Assembly: GCF_016888165.1 (NCBI RefSeq)
Contig: NZ_JACSWC010000433.1
Span: 103,368 to 167,367 of the forward strand
Source of the DNA: Halomicronema sp. CCY15110
GTDB taxonomy: Bacteria; Cyanobacteriota; Cyanobacteriia; Phormidesmidales; Phormidesmidaceae
Length of the DNA stretch: 64,000 nt
Reading direction: 5' to 3'
In this document: positions 23,344-32,765 of the stretch, piece by piece
Layout: every line of letters begins with the position of its first letter
Numbering within the stretch: position 1 is the first letter of the stretch
Notes under the pieces: generated by a model
The model's database searches: none
What the model was told of the DNA's origin: nothing
Seen by the model: only the letters and a program-made list of their open reading frames with translations
Program-made: the position numbers and the translations under genes

Positions 23344-24297
23344 ATGCAGACCCTACGGTATCCGAACGGTGACACGATGCCGATGATCGGCTTAGGAACC
23401 TGGAAGTCGGCTCCTGGAGAAGTGTATGAAGCGGTGAAAGCCGCGCTTAGTCTAGGGTATCGACATATTGACTGTGCGCTCATCTATGGCAATGAGGCCG
23501 AGATTGGTCGGGCGCTGGCGGAGTCTCTGCAGTCTGGTATTGTCACCCGTGATGAATTGTGGATTACGTCTAAACTTTGGAACGATTCACACGCGCCTGG
23601 GGATGTTCAGGCTGGTTTGAAGCAGACTTTGGCTGATTTGCAGTTAGATTATTTGGATTTGTATCTGATGCACTGGCCTGTGGCGATCAAGTCGGGGGAG
23701 GGCTTTCCGCTTACGAAAGAAAAGCTGGTGAGCCTGGAAGAGCTGCCGATCGCGACGACTTGGCAGGCGATGGAGTCTCTGGTGCAAGCGGGCATGACTC
23801 GACAGATCGGGGTTTCTAATTTCAGCATTATGAAGCTGCGATCGCTGCTAGACACCGCCACCATTCGCCCGGTGATGAATCAAGTCGAACTGCATCCCTA
23901 TTTACAACAGACAGATCTGCTGGAGTTCGCACAAGCTCAAAATGTTTTCCTCACGGCCTACTCCCCCTTGGGATCATCCGATCGCCCTGCTTCACTCAAA
24001 GCTGATGATGAACCCGTGTTACTAGAAGCCCCAACCATTGTGGAAATTGCCGCCCAGCATCAAGCGACGCCAGCGCAAGTATTGATTCGGTGGGCGATGC
24101 AGCGGGGTACGGCAGTGATCCCTAAATCGGTGAATCCGGCCCGGATCGAACAAAATTTAGCGGCTGCCCAGATGACATTGACAGGCGACGATATGGCAGC
24201 GATCGCAGCCCTGGATCGCCACCGTCGCTATGTCGATGGCTCTATCTGGGTGGTAGAAGATGGCCCCTACACCCTGGCTAATCTGTGGGACGAATAA
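23344..24297 (+). CDS. Aldo/keto reductase
   Basis: A 317-residue NADPH-dependent reductase of the AKR superfamily. The catalytic tetrad is complete: Asp43 and Tyr48 (HIDCALIYGNE), Lys77 (WITSKLW) and His110 (LYLMHWP), the same numbering as classical AKRs. The cofactor-binding tail VIPKSVNPARIEQN is present. ATG 23344 gives the usual MQTLRYPNGDTMPMIGLGTW start with GAGG upstream; an in-frame TTG at 23290 is less likely. It reduces aldehydes or ketones; the substrate is unknown. It follows the apc operon but the terminator separates them. Confidence 0.93.
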   Translation: MQTLRYPNGDTMPMIGLGTWKSAPGEVYEAVKAALSLGYRHIDCALIYGNEAEIGRALAESLQSGIVTRDELWITSKLWNDSHAPGDVQAGLKQTLADLQLDYLDLYLMHWPVAIKSGEGFPLTKEKLVSLEELPIATTWQAMESLVQAGMTRQIGVSNFSIMKLRSLLDTATIRPVMNQVELHPYLQQTDLLEFAQAQNVFLTAYSPLGSSDRPASLKADDEPVLLEAPTIVEIAAQHQATPAQVLIRWAMQRGTAVIPKSVNPARIEQNLAAAQMTLTGDDMAAIAALDRHRRYVDGSIWVVEDGPYTLANLWDE

Positions 24298-24385
24298 TTC
24301 AGTGAGATAACCCGGCAGCCACAGCCCTACCCTAAACCTTGGCGGTCCAGCACAGCGCTCCCCAAATGGTGAGTGCTATCGGCGC

Positions 24386-25294
24386 TTATAAACTCAAGAC
24401 CCAGTCCCGCATCAGCTGATTTACCTGCTGGGGCACTTCATCGTGGGGGCAATGCCCCGCCTGCAAAAAATGTTCCTGAAGTTGGGGATAATGCTGACGA
24501 AACTGCTCGCTGCGGCGGCGGGTATCCATCCAGGGGTCGCCTTCTCCCCACAAAATCAAGAGGGGGGCAGACATCTGTGCCAATAAAGCATCGACAGTAT
24601 CGCCTTTGGGAGATTTGAACACCGACGCAAAGACTTGGGCAGCCCCCAGATCATTAGCTGGCCGCAGAATATCGTCAACTAGTTGGTCAGTGACGACTGT
24701 TTGGTCAATATAAACCTGCTGCAGGGTTTTGCGAACGTTACGCCGCTGCCGCACGTATTGAAACAGGAGCCAACTGGGAAATGGCTGGAGCATGAACATC
24801 TGGATGGTTTGTCGAATAGCCGTTTGCCAGGGATTAGGGGGTGCTGCGGCTGCGCCGTCTGGAAACGGGCCAGCGCTGTTGAGCAATACCACGCCAGCGA
24901 CGGACTCGGGATGGTCGGCAGCGACGCATAAGCTGGCATAACCGCCGAGGGAATTACCCGCAATCACGGTGGGGCGGCCAATCATTTCTTGGATGAAGTG
25001 ATGCAGTTGGTTGCGCCAAAGCTGACCGCTGTATTGCCGATCAGGCTTGGCCGATCGCCCAAAGCCGAGTAAATCGATCGCCCAAACCTCAAAGTCAGCC
25101 TGTAACTCATGAATATTTTTGCGCCAGTGGTCAGTGGATGCGCCGAACCCATGTACCAGTAGCAGCGGTGGGCGATCGCCGCGCGGTTCACCCGCTGCGA
25201 CGTAGTAGATATCATGGCCTTCCCAGGACCAAAACTGCCCCGGCAGTGCCGACACAGCATGAATATTGGGGGCGATCGCGGCAGTCATGAACAC
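24386..25294 (-). CDS. Alpha/beta-fold hydrolase (pheophytinase-like subgroup)
   Basis: A 302-residue hydrolase. The oxyanion motif LLLVHGFGAS, the nucleophile elbow IAGNSLGGYASL, the acid ILWGEGDPW and the catalytic His in AGHCPHDE are all present. The IDLLGFGRSAKPDRQYS segment and the overall pattern resemble plant/cyanobacterial hydrolases related to pheophytinase and epoxide hydrolases. The substrate is not determined. M3 at 25288 is an alternative start. It converges with the aldo/keto reductase and diverges from the next gene. Confidence 0.88.
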   Translation of the reverse strand: MFMTAAIAPNIHAVSALPGQFWSWEGHDIYYVAAGEPRGDRPPLLLVHGFGASTDHWRKNIHELQADFEVWAIDLLGFGRSAKPDRQYSGQLWRNQLHHFIQEMIGRPTVIAGNSLGGYASLCVAADHPESVAGVVLLNSAGPFPDGAAAAPPNPWQTAIRQTIQMFMLQPFPSWLLFQYVRQRRNVRKTLQQVYIDQTVVTDQLVDDILRPANDLGAAQVFASVFKSPKGDTVDALLAQMSAPLLILWGEGDPWMDTRRRSEQFRQHYPQLQEHFLQAGHCPHDEVPQQVNQLMRDWVLSL

Positions 25295-25523
25295 TGACCT
25301 CTGTAAAGGTATGTAACAATCTGTATCTTACTAATTTTTAGCGAGATGTTGACACGATTAATGGCCTCATCAGTCCCGGCTAACCGAGTGGCTTGAGGTC
25401 ACCGTCGCCGCGATCGCTCAGTAAAAACGGGAGAATTCTTGGAGAAAAGGGATCAAGCAGTCTATTCTCACAAACAGGCAAACAATCATCTAGGCAAATC
25501 GCTTAAAGCATCCCGTTATCGCT

Positions 25524-26957
25524 ATGGCAGCACTCACCCGCACTAAAAAACGTCGTCCCATTATCAGAACGACAGCGCTCTGGTTTGAGCGTTTGGTCGC
25601 CGTCCTGGCGGTGATCAATTTCATGCTGGTTCTATTTGATCTCAGCTACATCCGCTTTCGCGACATCTACCTGCGGTTCTTTCCCGAATTTACCCAGTGG
25701 TATGGCGAAGTCTTCAAAGGCATCACCCCGGAACGCACCACTGTTAACTATCTCAACACGATTGATAAATTAGAAGAGCAAGTCGCCCAAACTGGCTTGC
25801 AATCGGTGCAAGCTCAGTCACTGCTGGCGGATTTGCGGGAACAGAGCAGTGCCATTATCGATGAAGATCCGTTCAGCATTGCTAGCAAATCAGGCACCCT
25901 AGAGCGGATCAAAAATAGTGTGCGCGATCGCGTCGAGTTGGAGTCTTCTAAAGCGGCATTCGACACCTTCTGGAGTGAAGACTATCTCACCACCCAAGGG
26001 TGGACTCAAGAAATCACCTACTTCAACGAAGACATCGTGCCGTTGTTTGAAACTAACTACTTCCGTGGCATTGGTGAAAATGGTCAGCCTGCCGACTATT
26101 TCTTCTGGAAACTGGATATTTGGTTTATCGCCTTTTTCGCCGCCGAAATGCTGTTGCGGTCGCTTTACATCAGCCGCCGCTATAAGAACTACACTTTGCT
26201 AGATGCCGTCCTGTTGCGCTGGTACGACTTGCTGTTCTTTCTGCCGTTTTGGCGCTGGCTGCGAGTGATTCCGGTGTCGGTGCGAGTCAATCATTCGCAA
26301 CTGGTGAACCTGATTCCCCTACGCAATCGCATTAATCGCATCTTCGTGTCCACCTTTGCGGTGGAATTGACGGAAATTGTCGTCTTGCGCATTGTGGATC
26401 AAGTGCAAAACCTCATTCGTGATGGTGATGTCGCCAAATGGCTGTTAGCGATCGGCGCAAAAAATCAATACATCGATATCAATGGCGTGGATGAAGTCGA
26501 AGCCATTACTTCCAAGCTGACCACGATTACGATTTATCAGGTGTTGCCCCACATCAAACCAGAAGTGGATGCTTGGTTGCAGCACAGTGTCATGCAGGCG
26601 CTGAATCAAGCCCCTGGATTTCAGAGCTTTCGCGGTTTGCCCGGCATCGGTAACTTGCCCGAGCAGATTTCACAGCAGGTGATTAGCCAGCTATCGCAAA
26701 CGCTGTATCAGACAGCGACCGGCGCGATCGAAGATGAGCAAGGAGCGGCTTTGACTCGCGATTTGCTCTCTAAGATTGGTGAGACGCTACGGAACGAGGT
26801 GCAGCAAGATAATACGGTGGATGAACTGGAACAGTGGACAGTCGCGTTGTTGGAAGAAATCAAAATCAACTATGTCCAACAGCTTTCGTCTGAGGATATC
26901 GATCGCTTACGAGACGAGAATTACAAACTGTATGACTTGACTCAAACCCGACGATGA
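25524..26957 (+). CDS. Conserved cyanobacterial membrane protein of unknown function
   Basis: A 477-residue protein. A basic start (TRTKKRRPIIRT) precedes a membrane helix (about 22-42). A soluble, partly coiled region (about 70-190) follows, then helices near 195-215 (LDIWFIAFFAAEMLLRSLY) and 230-250 (WYDLLFFLPFWRWLRVI). The long soluble C-terminus (about 280-477) has helical segments around LPGIGNLPEQISQQVI and ends YKLYDLTQTRR. The arrangement loosely recalls ion-channel voltage-sensor segments (arginines in RWLRVIPVSVRV), but no pore or filter motif is visible. Function unknown. Confidence 0.75.
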   Translation: MAALTRTKKRRPIIRTTALWFERLVAVLAVINFMLVLFDLSYIRFRDIYLRFFPEFTQWYGEVFKGITPERTTVNYLNTIDKLEEQVAQTGLQSVQAQSLLADLREQSSAIIDEDPFSIASKSGTLERIKNSVRDRVELESSKAAFDTFWSEDYLTTQGWTQEITYFNEDIVPLFETNYFRGIGENGQPADYFFWKLDIWFIAFFAAEMLLRSLYISRRYKNYTLLDAVLLRWYDLLFFLPFWRWLRVIPVSVRVNHSQLVNLIPLRNRINRIFVSTFAVELTEIVVLRIVDQVQNLIRDGDVAKWLLAIGAKNQYIDINGVDEVEAITSKLTTITIYQVLPHIKPEVDAWLQHSVMQALNQAPGFQSFRGLPGIGNLPEQISQQVISQLSQTLYQTATGAIEDEQGAALTRDLLSKIGETLRNEVQQDNTVDELEQWTVALLEEIKINYVQQLSSEDIDRLRDENYKLYDLTQTRR

Positions 26958-27075
26958 TTGGGGTGTAGCCTTTTAAGGTACCGTCCAGCGATAATCATGC
27001 GGCGATTTTGCGTTAGTATTGTAAGCCGAGCGGTTCAAGTTTGATCCGTTCCTTCCTGATACTGAACGTTCTAGG

Positions 27076-27101
27076 AAGTGGGCTTCGCACCCACTTTTTT
27101 T
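27076..27101 (+). promoter_or_regulatory. Terminator-like hairpin in the rimP-nusA-infB leader (attenuator)
   Basis: AAGTGGG (27076-27082), loop CTTCGCA, CCCACTT (27090-27096) and T through 27101. The rimP ATG is only 14 nt further, so no promoter fits between them: rimP transcripts must read through this element. It therefore looks like an attenuator. NusA, encoded by the second gene, acts on such hairpins, so autoregulation is a reasonable inference. Confidence 0.7.
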
Positions 27102-27114
27102 ATTGGAGTTTTGT

Positions 27115-27585
27115 ATGGTTCATCCGCTGGTGCCTCAAATCTTGGACTTAGCGACCCCCATCGCTGAGCACCTGGGGTTAGAGGTCGTGGATGCGGTCTT
27201 TCAGACGAACCATGCGCCCCCGGTTTTGCGGGTTGATGTGCGCAATCACCAGGCCGAAGATACCAGTTTGGAGGATTGCGCGCACATGAGTCAGTCGCTG
27301 GCGGCTGTCCTTGATGAGACTAATCTCATCCCTGATGCCTACGTTCTCGAAGTATCCAGTCCAGGGATTTCAACAACGCTCACCAGCGATCGCGATTTCA
27401 TGGTCTTCAAAGGCTTTATGGTTGAGGTCAAGCTGACAGAAGTGTATAAAAAGCGCCAAACCTGGATCGGTCAATTACTCAAACGCGACGATGATTATGT
27501 TTATTTAACGCGCAAGGGAAAGTCGACTAAATTACCGCGATCGCTCGTCGCCCAGGTGGAGTTGAGCAATCAGGCCATAGAGTAG
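27115..27585 (+). CDS. rimP: Ribosome maturation factor RimP
   Basis: A 156-residue 30S maturation factor. The N-terminal domain has LGLEVVDAVFQTN and LRVDVRN; the C-terminal SH3-like fold includes YVLEVSSPGISTTLTSDRDF and GQLLKRDDDYVYL. ATG 27115 with GGAG at 27105-27108 is preferred over TTG 27103. First gene of the conserved rimP-nusA-rnpM-infB operon. Confidence 0.95.
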   Translation: MVHPLVPQILDLATPIAEHLGLEVVDAVFQTNHAPPVLRVDVRNHQAEDTSLEDCAHMSQSLAAVLDETNLIPDAYVLEVSSPGISTTLTSDRDFMVFKGFMVEVKLTEVYKKRQTWIGQLLKRDDDYVYLTRKGKSTKLPRSLVAQVELSNQAIE

Positions 27586-27683
27586 ATCGCTAGAGCCCGA
27601 CAGACCCAGAGGTCTCTACAGTTAAGTATTACGTGGCTACCGCGATCGCCACTGTTTTTGAGGGAGTTGAGGAAAATCCAGCG

Positions 27684-29228
27684 ATGTCTTTAGTTAGCCT
27701 GCCAAAATTAAAAGAAACTATTGATGAAATTAGTGCGCAGCGTAATCTTCCCAAATATGCCGTGGAAAATGCGTTGCGAGAAGCTTTACTCAAAGGGTAT
27801 GAGCGCTTTCGCCGGACCCATCGGGCCACTGATGGTGCCAACTTTGAGGAAGGCTACTTTGACAATTTTGATATTGAACTCGATATCGAATACGAAGACG
27901 AACAAGGATTTCGCGTATTAGCCAGCAAAACCATTGCGGAAGAGGTCGAAAACCCCGATCACCAAATCGCCTTGGCAGAAGTCCTTGAAGTCGCCCCAGA
28001 AGCGCAAGTGGGTGACGTGGTGGTACTGGATGTGACCCCCGAGCAGAAAGACTTTGGCCGCATGGCCGCCATCCAAACCAAGCAAGTGCTCGCGCAAAAG
28101 CTCCGCGACCAACAGCGCAAACTCATCCAGGAAGAGTTCCAAGATTTAGAAGGCACAGTGCTCACCGCCAAGGTGCAGCGGTTCGAGCGCCAGTCCGTCA
28201 TCATGACCGTCAGCAGCGGTACCGGGCAGCCAGAAGTGGAGGCCGAGTTGCTCAAGCGCGACCAACTGCCCAATGATAATTATCGCCCTAACTCCCAGTT
28301 CCGTGCCGTGCTGAAAAAGGTTTCGGAAGGGTCGCATCGCGGGCCACAGCTCTTGGTGTCTCGGGCCGATGCGGCCTTGGTGGTGGAGCTATTCTCCAAC
28401 GAAGTGCCCGAAATTGAGGATGAAATCGTCCGCATTGTCGCTGTCGCTCGGGAAGCGAGTCCGCCCTCGCGATCGGTGGGGCCACGCACCAAAATTGCCG
28501 TTGATACCGCCGAACGAGACGTTGATCCGGTGGGAGCCTGTATCGGGGCGCGGGGCTCCCGGATTCAAGCAGTGGTGAGTGAACTACGCGGCGAAAAAAT
28601 TGACGTGATCCGCTACTCGCTCGACCCCGCTACTTACATTGCGAATGCCCTGAGCCCAGCACGGGTGGATGAAGTGCGCCTGATGAATCCTGAAGATCGG
28701 CAAGCCCATGTGCTGGTGCCTGAGGATCAGCTCAGCTTAGCCATTGGTAAAGAAGGGCAAAATGTCCGCTTGGCCGCTAAGTTGACGGGCTGGAAAATCG
28801 ACATCAAAGACACGGCGAAATATGACTATGCCGAAGAAGACCGCAAACTCACTGAGCAACTAGCGGCGAGGCAAGCGGAAGAAGCGGCTCGCGAAGCGGC
28901 GGCAGCGGCCCGCCGAGAAGAGGAAGAGGCGCGGCAGGCGTCTAAAGCGGCCCGTTTGGCAGCGATCGCGGCCGCCGCTGAAGAGGAAGACGCGCGGGAA
29001 GCAGCGGAAGCCGCTGCCTTAGCGGCCGCCAACGGTCAAACTGAGGCCACATTGACAGATGATCCGGACACAACGGCAACAGAAGAGTCACCAGCCGCTA
29101 CCATGGAAAAAGGCTCGGAAGAGAACTCAGCGGAAGCCACTGCCACTTCGGTCGAGGATGAAGCCTCAGAGCCCGCAGCTTCCGCAGATGATGAGTTGAC
29201 GGCAGAAGTCGCCCAAGAGGAGGAATGA
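27684..29228 (+). CDS. nusA: Transcription termination/antitermination factor NusA
   Basis: A 514-residue protein starting at ATG 27684 (MSLVSLPKLKETIDEIS); the GTG at 27633 adds 17 non-conserved residues. Domains: N-terminal RNA-polymerase-binding domain (about 1-120), S1 (about 125-200), KH1 and KH2 (about 200-345; VGACIGARGSRIQAVVSEL, VPEDQLSLAIGKEGQNVRL). There are no acidic AR repeats of the E. coli type. Instead a tail of about 155 residues runs from an Ala/Glu/Arg coiled coil (AEEAAREAAAAARREEEEA) into an acidic, disordered end. It modulates pausing and termination. Confidence 0.96.
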   Translation: MSLVSLPKLKETIDEISAQRNLPKYAVENALREALLKGYERFRRTHRATDGANFEEGYFDNFDIELDIEYEDEQGFRVLASKTIAEEVENPDHQIALAEVLEVAPEAQVGDVVVLDVTPEQKDFGRMAAIQTKQVLAQKLRDQQRKLIQEEFQDLEGTVLTAKVQRFERQSVIMTVSSGTGQPEVEAELLKRDQLPNDNYRPNSQFRAVLKKVSEGSHRGPQLLVSRADAALVVELFSNEVPEIEDEIVRIVAVAREASPPSRSVGPRTKIAVDTAERDVDPVGACIGARGSRIQAVVSELRGEKIDVIRYSLDPATYIANALSPARVDEVRLMNPEDRQAHVLVPEDQLSLAIGKEGQNVRLAAKLTGWKIDIKDTAKYDYAEEDRKLTEQLAARQAEEAAREAAAAARREEEEARQASKAARLAAIAAAAEEEDAREAAEAAALAAANGQTEATLTDDPDTTATEESPAATMEKGSEENSAEATATSVEDEASEPAASADDELTAEVAQEEE

Positions 29229-29247
29229 GCTTTCCTTTACTAACGTC

Positions 29248-29541
29248 ATGAAACCTAATCATCGACGCTGTGTAAGTTGTCGTAAGATCGCACCTAAGTC
29301 AGCACTGTGGCGGGTAGTCCGTCAGTATGGTGCTGGCACGGTTCAGGTCAATCAAGGGATGGGACGCTCGGCTTACCTTTGCCCCAATGTCACCTGTTTA
29401 AGTCTGGCGCAAAAGAAAAATCGCCTAAGCAGATCATTGAGAGCGCCAGTCCCCCAAGCAATTTACCAGCAGCTGGGACGACGACTGCAATCGGCATCTC
29501 ATCAAGGGGCAACCTCTAGTAGCACTGCCACTTGCGACTAA
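29248..29541 (+). CDS. rnpM: YlxR/RnpM family RNA-binding protein
   Basis: A 97-residue protein: MKPNHRRCVSCRKIAPKSAL start, LWRVVRQYG, then GMGRSAYLCPN and CLSLAQKKNRLSRSLRAPVP. This matches the YlxR (DUF448) fold, reported elsewhere as an RNase P modulator. It sits 19 bp after nusA and before infB, the usual order. The Ser/Thr-rich tail is not conserved. Confidence 0.93.
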   Translation: MKPNHRRCVSCRKIAPKSALWRVVRQYGAGTVQVNQGMGRSAYLCPNVTCLSLAQKKNRLSRSLRAPVPQAIYQQLGRRLQSASHQGATSSSTATCD

Positions 29542-29802
29542 CCCTCTATACTCTTAAGACATTTCGCTGAAATGTGCGGCCTACTGTTAGGTGCGCTATT
29601 GTAAGAGGCTGATAGGGCAACGCCCTAGCGGTTGTAAGTGCATGACGAAAGAGTTGATAGCTTCAACTTTTTGAAGTTATAGACCTGATTTTGATAGCTT
29701 GAATTTCGGAACTGCGGCTACCTGCCACAGCGAGTCAATGTAAGGTTTGTCTAACAAAGCAGGTTTGTTTATGAAATAACGATATTGGCGAGGGAGATTT
29801 GA
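29542..29802 (+). other. Spacer between rnpM and infB
   Basis: A 261-bp gap. Two small stems are visible: GGGC/GCCC around 29612-29623 (GATAGGGCAACGCCCTAGC) and AACTTTTTGAAGTT around 29667-29680. A separate infB promoter is possible. No RNA gene is recognised. Confidence 0.45.
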
Positions 29803-32760
29803 ATGAACAACGGCAAAGTCAGAATATACGAATTATCAAAGGATCTTGGCTTGGAAAACAAGGATATTCTGACCATCTGTGAACGGTTGGAGATTGCTGC
29901 CAAAAGCCACAGCAGCACCATCGCGGGTGAGGATGCCCAACGCATTCGCAATGAGGTCAAGGAGACCTCTGGGAAACTGTTGAGCAAGCCCACTAAGCCC
30001 TCGCCACCCCGGCCTCGTAAGCCTGCTGCGAAAGGCAATGAAACGCCCCGCCCGAAGAAGCAGCAAATTTTAGAGATTCGTCGTCATCGTCCCAAGTCGG
30101 CAGTGGCTCCGACGCCTCCTGAGGCCTCGCCACCAGCAGCTAATGCGGCGGAAGAATCTTCAGCCCCAGTCGAGCTTAGCCGTCCGGCGACGCCGACTAC
30201 CTTGTCTAAGCCCAAGCTTAAGCGACCTGGTAGTTCGCCCGAGCCTGAGGAGCTAGCCGGTCCCCCAGCAATGCCAGCCGCTAAGGCTGACATGCAGCCC
30301 CCTGTGAAACCCGAGGCACCCTCCGCACCCTCGCCAGCGAAGCCTGATTTGGAACTGGTTGGGCCGCCCGAAAGACCGACCAAACCGGCCAAGCCGACTC
30401 GGCCCGTTTTGAAGAAACGCGATCGCTCGGATGCGCGCGGTGATGATGATGGGCAACCCAAGCGGATTGAAATTCGCGAAATTGATGACGATGATGAAGC
30501 AACACTGCTGAAGCCTAAGCCCGAGCTTAAACGACCTCGGCCAAAGCGCTCTGAAGCCCTGAATGAGGCCAGCGAATCAGCGGATGAGGACAACACGTCA
30601 GCCCCTGATTCGGCCACTGAAGAGCCTATCCTACGCCGTCCCTCGCCCCCGCGCCACAAGCGTAAGACTAAAGAGCGCGAGGACGACGAGCAAGAACAGC
30701 AGAAGACAACTAAGAAGACCAAGCGACGGGGCAATGATCTCCTCAAGGATCAGGAAGAGGAAATCCTGGCTGATCTTGACGAGGTGACGGGGGAAAACAG
30801 TAGCAACGGTGCGACCGCTGCCCTGAGTATGTCCCTCGCGCGGCCGCCAAAACCCAAGTCAAAGGGTGGTGGCCCTAAACCTGTCAGCACGCCTAAATCT
30901 CACAAGCCCCAGCAGCGCGATAGCAGTCGCAGTCAGCGGCGCGATCGCCGTAATCAGAATAATGAGCCCGAGCGGCCTGAAATGATTACGTTGAGGGGTG
31001 GTTTGTCCGTCCATGAATTGGCGGATCAGATCCTCGTGCCCGAAACGGAAATCATTAAGCTACTTTTCTTCAAAGGAATTGCGACCAATATCAACCAAAC
31101 CTTGGATGTCGAAACGGCCAAGATGGTGGCAGAAGAGTTTGAAATCCTAGTGGAAACTGCTGAACTTGAATCGGAGGCGAAGAAAGTCACCGAGATGCTC
31201 TCGGCGGCAGATTTGGAGAACCTGTCGAAGCGACCCCCAGTCGTGACGATCATGGGCCACGTTGACCATGGTAAAACTACGCTGCTGGACTCAATTCGAC
31301 AAACTAAAGTCGCTCAAGGGGAAGCGGGTGGCATTACCCAGCACATCGGTGCTTACCACGTTGATGTGGAGCATGATGGCAATAAACAGCAGATTGTCTT
31401 TCTCGATACACCGGGGCACGAAGCCTTTACCGCGATGCGAGCCCGGGGAACGCGAGTCACTGACATTGCGATTTTGGTGGTTGCCGCTGATGATGGTGTC
31501 CGGCCCCAGACGATCGAAGCCATCAGTCACGCGAAGGCCGCAGAAGTACCTATCGTGGTGGCGATCAACAAGATTGATAAAGAGTCGGCTCAGCCGGATC
31601 GCGTTAAGCAGGAGCTGATGGAACATGGTCTAGTCCCAGAAGAATGGGGCGGTGACACCATCACGGTGCCGGTAAGTGCCATTAATGGCGATAACCTCGA
31701 CACCCTGCTGGAAATGATTCTCTTGGTGTCGGAAGTTGAAGACTTGCACGCCAACCCGGATAGTTTGGCCAAAGGCACGATCATTGAGGCCAACCTGGAC
31801 AAAGCCCGTGGCCCGGTGGCTTCCTTGCTGGTGCAAAATGGCACCCTACGAGTCGGGGATAGCGTCGTGGCGGGTTCCGTCTTTGGTAAAGTCCGGGCTA
31901 TGATCGGCGATCGCGGCGATCGCGTCAAAGAAGCCACGCCATCCTTTGCGGTGGAGGTGCTTGGTCTCAATGATGTGCCGGCCGCTGGGGATGAGTTTGA
32001 AGTGTTTGCGGATGAGCGCGAGGCTCGCAGTGTCGCGAATTCTCGTTCCGATGAACAGCGCCGTTCTCGTTTGCAACAGGCTATGGCGTCTCGCCGGGTC
32101 ACTTTAAGCAGCTTGTCAGCTCAGGCGCAAGAAGGTGAACTCAAAGAGCTGAACATCATTCTGAAAGGGGATGTTCAGGGTTCAGTCGAAGCAATTTTGG
32201 CCGCGCTGCAGCAAATGCCTCAAAATGAGGTGCAGATTCGCGTATTGCTAGGGGCTCCTGGCGAAATTAGTGAAACGGATGTCGATCTGGCTGCGGCTAG
32301 CGGTGCCGTGCTGATTGGCTTTAACACAACCTTGGCCTCGGGGGCGCGTCAAGCGGCTGATCGCCAAGGCGTAGATGTCCGTGACTATGACATCATCTAT
32401 AACCTCTTGGATGATATTCAAGGGGCAATGGAAGGTTTGTTGGAACCGGAACTGGTCGAGGAGCCCTTGGGGGCAGTCGAAGTTCGGGCCGTGTTCTCAG
32501 TGCGCAAGGGCACGATAGCGGGCTCTTATGTCACAGAAGGTAAAGTGACTCGCAACTGCCGGATTCGGGTTCTCCGCGGCAATGAGGTGGTCTATCAAGG
32601 CACCCTTGATTCCCTCAAGCGGATGAAAGATGATGTCAAAGAAGTGGCCTCGGGCTTTGAATGTGGTATCGGTGTAGATAACTTTAACGGTTGGCAAGAA
32701 GGCGATCGCATTGAAGCCTTTAAGCTTGTCACTCAACGCCGTAAACTGTCACCGGTATAA
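29803..32760 (+). CDS. infB: Translation initiation factor IF-2
   Basis: A 985-residue GTPase that places initiator tRNA on the ribosome. The N-terminal IF2N motif ([18 protein letters not shown]) is followed by a Pro/Lys/Glu-rich disordered linker (about 60-395), as in other cyanobacteria. A second IF2N-like segment ([16 protein letters not shown]) leads to the G domain with G1 GHVDHGKT from residue 485, G3 DTPGHEAF and G4 NKIDK, then domains II-IV ([33 protein letters not shown]). Length is normal for the phylum. Confidence 0.98.
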   Translation: MNNGKVRIYELSKDLGLENKDILTICERLEIAAKSHSSTIAGEDAQRIRNEVKETSGKLLSKPTKPSPPRPRKPAAKGNETPRPKKQQILEIRRHRPKSAVAPTPPEASPPAANAAEESSAPVELSRPATPTTLSKPKLKRPGSSPEPEELAGPPAMPAAKADMQPPVKPEAPSAPSPAKPDLELVGPPERPTKPAKPTRPVLKKRDRSDARGDDDGQPKRIEIREIDDDDEATLLKPKPELKRPRPKRSEALNEASESADEDNTSAPDSATEEPILRRPSPPRHKRKTKEREDDEQEQQKTTKKTKRRGNDLLKDQEEEILADLDEVTGENSSNGATAALSMSLARPPKPKSKGGGPKPVSTPKSHKPQQRDSSRSQRRDRRNQNNEPERPEMITLRGGLSVHELADQILVPETEIIKLLFFKGIATNINQTLDVETAKMVAEEFEILVETAELESEAKKVTEMLSAADLENLSKRPPVVTIMGHVDHGKTTLLDSIRQTKVAQGEAGGITQHIGAYHVDVEHDGNKQQIVFLDTPGHEAFTAMRARGTRVTDIAILVVAADDGVRPQTIEAISHAKAAEVPIVVAINKIDKESAQPDRVKQELMEHGLVPEEWGGDTITVPVSAINGDNLDTLLEMILLVSEVEDLHANPDSLAKGTIIEANLDKARGPVASLLVQNGTLRVGDSVVAGSVFGKVRAMIGDRGDRVKEATPSFAVEVLGLNDVPAAGDEFEVFADEREARSVANSRSDEQRRSRLQQAMASRRVTLSSLSAQAQEGELKELNIILKGDVQGSVEAILAALQQMPQNEVQIRVLLGAPGEISETDVDLAAASGAVLIGFNTTLASGARQAADRQGVDVRDYDIIYNLLDDIQGAMEGLLEPELVEEPLGAVEVRAVFSVRKGTIAGSYVTEGKVTRNCRIRVLRGNEVVYQGTLDSLKRMKDDVKEVASGFECGIGVDNFNGWQEGDRIEAFKLVTQRRKLSPV

Positions 32761-32765
32761 CCTTC

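Noticed and set aside
26958..27075. tRNA upstream of rimP, as in E. coli
   Set aside because: No cloverleaf, no TTCRANY arm with partner stem and no CCA-adjacent acceptor pairing could be drawn.
30084..30746. 220-codon Ser/Arg-rich frame opposite the infB linker
   Set aside because: It is the antisense of the low-complexity Pro/Lys/Glu linker and has no domain.
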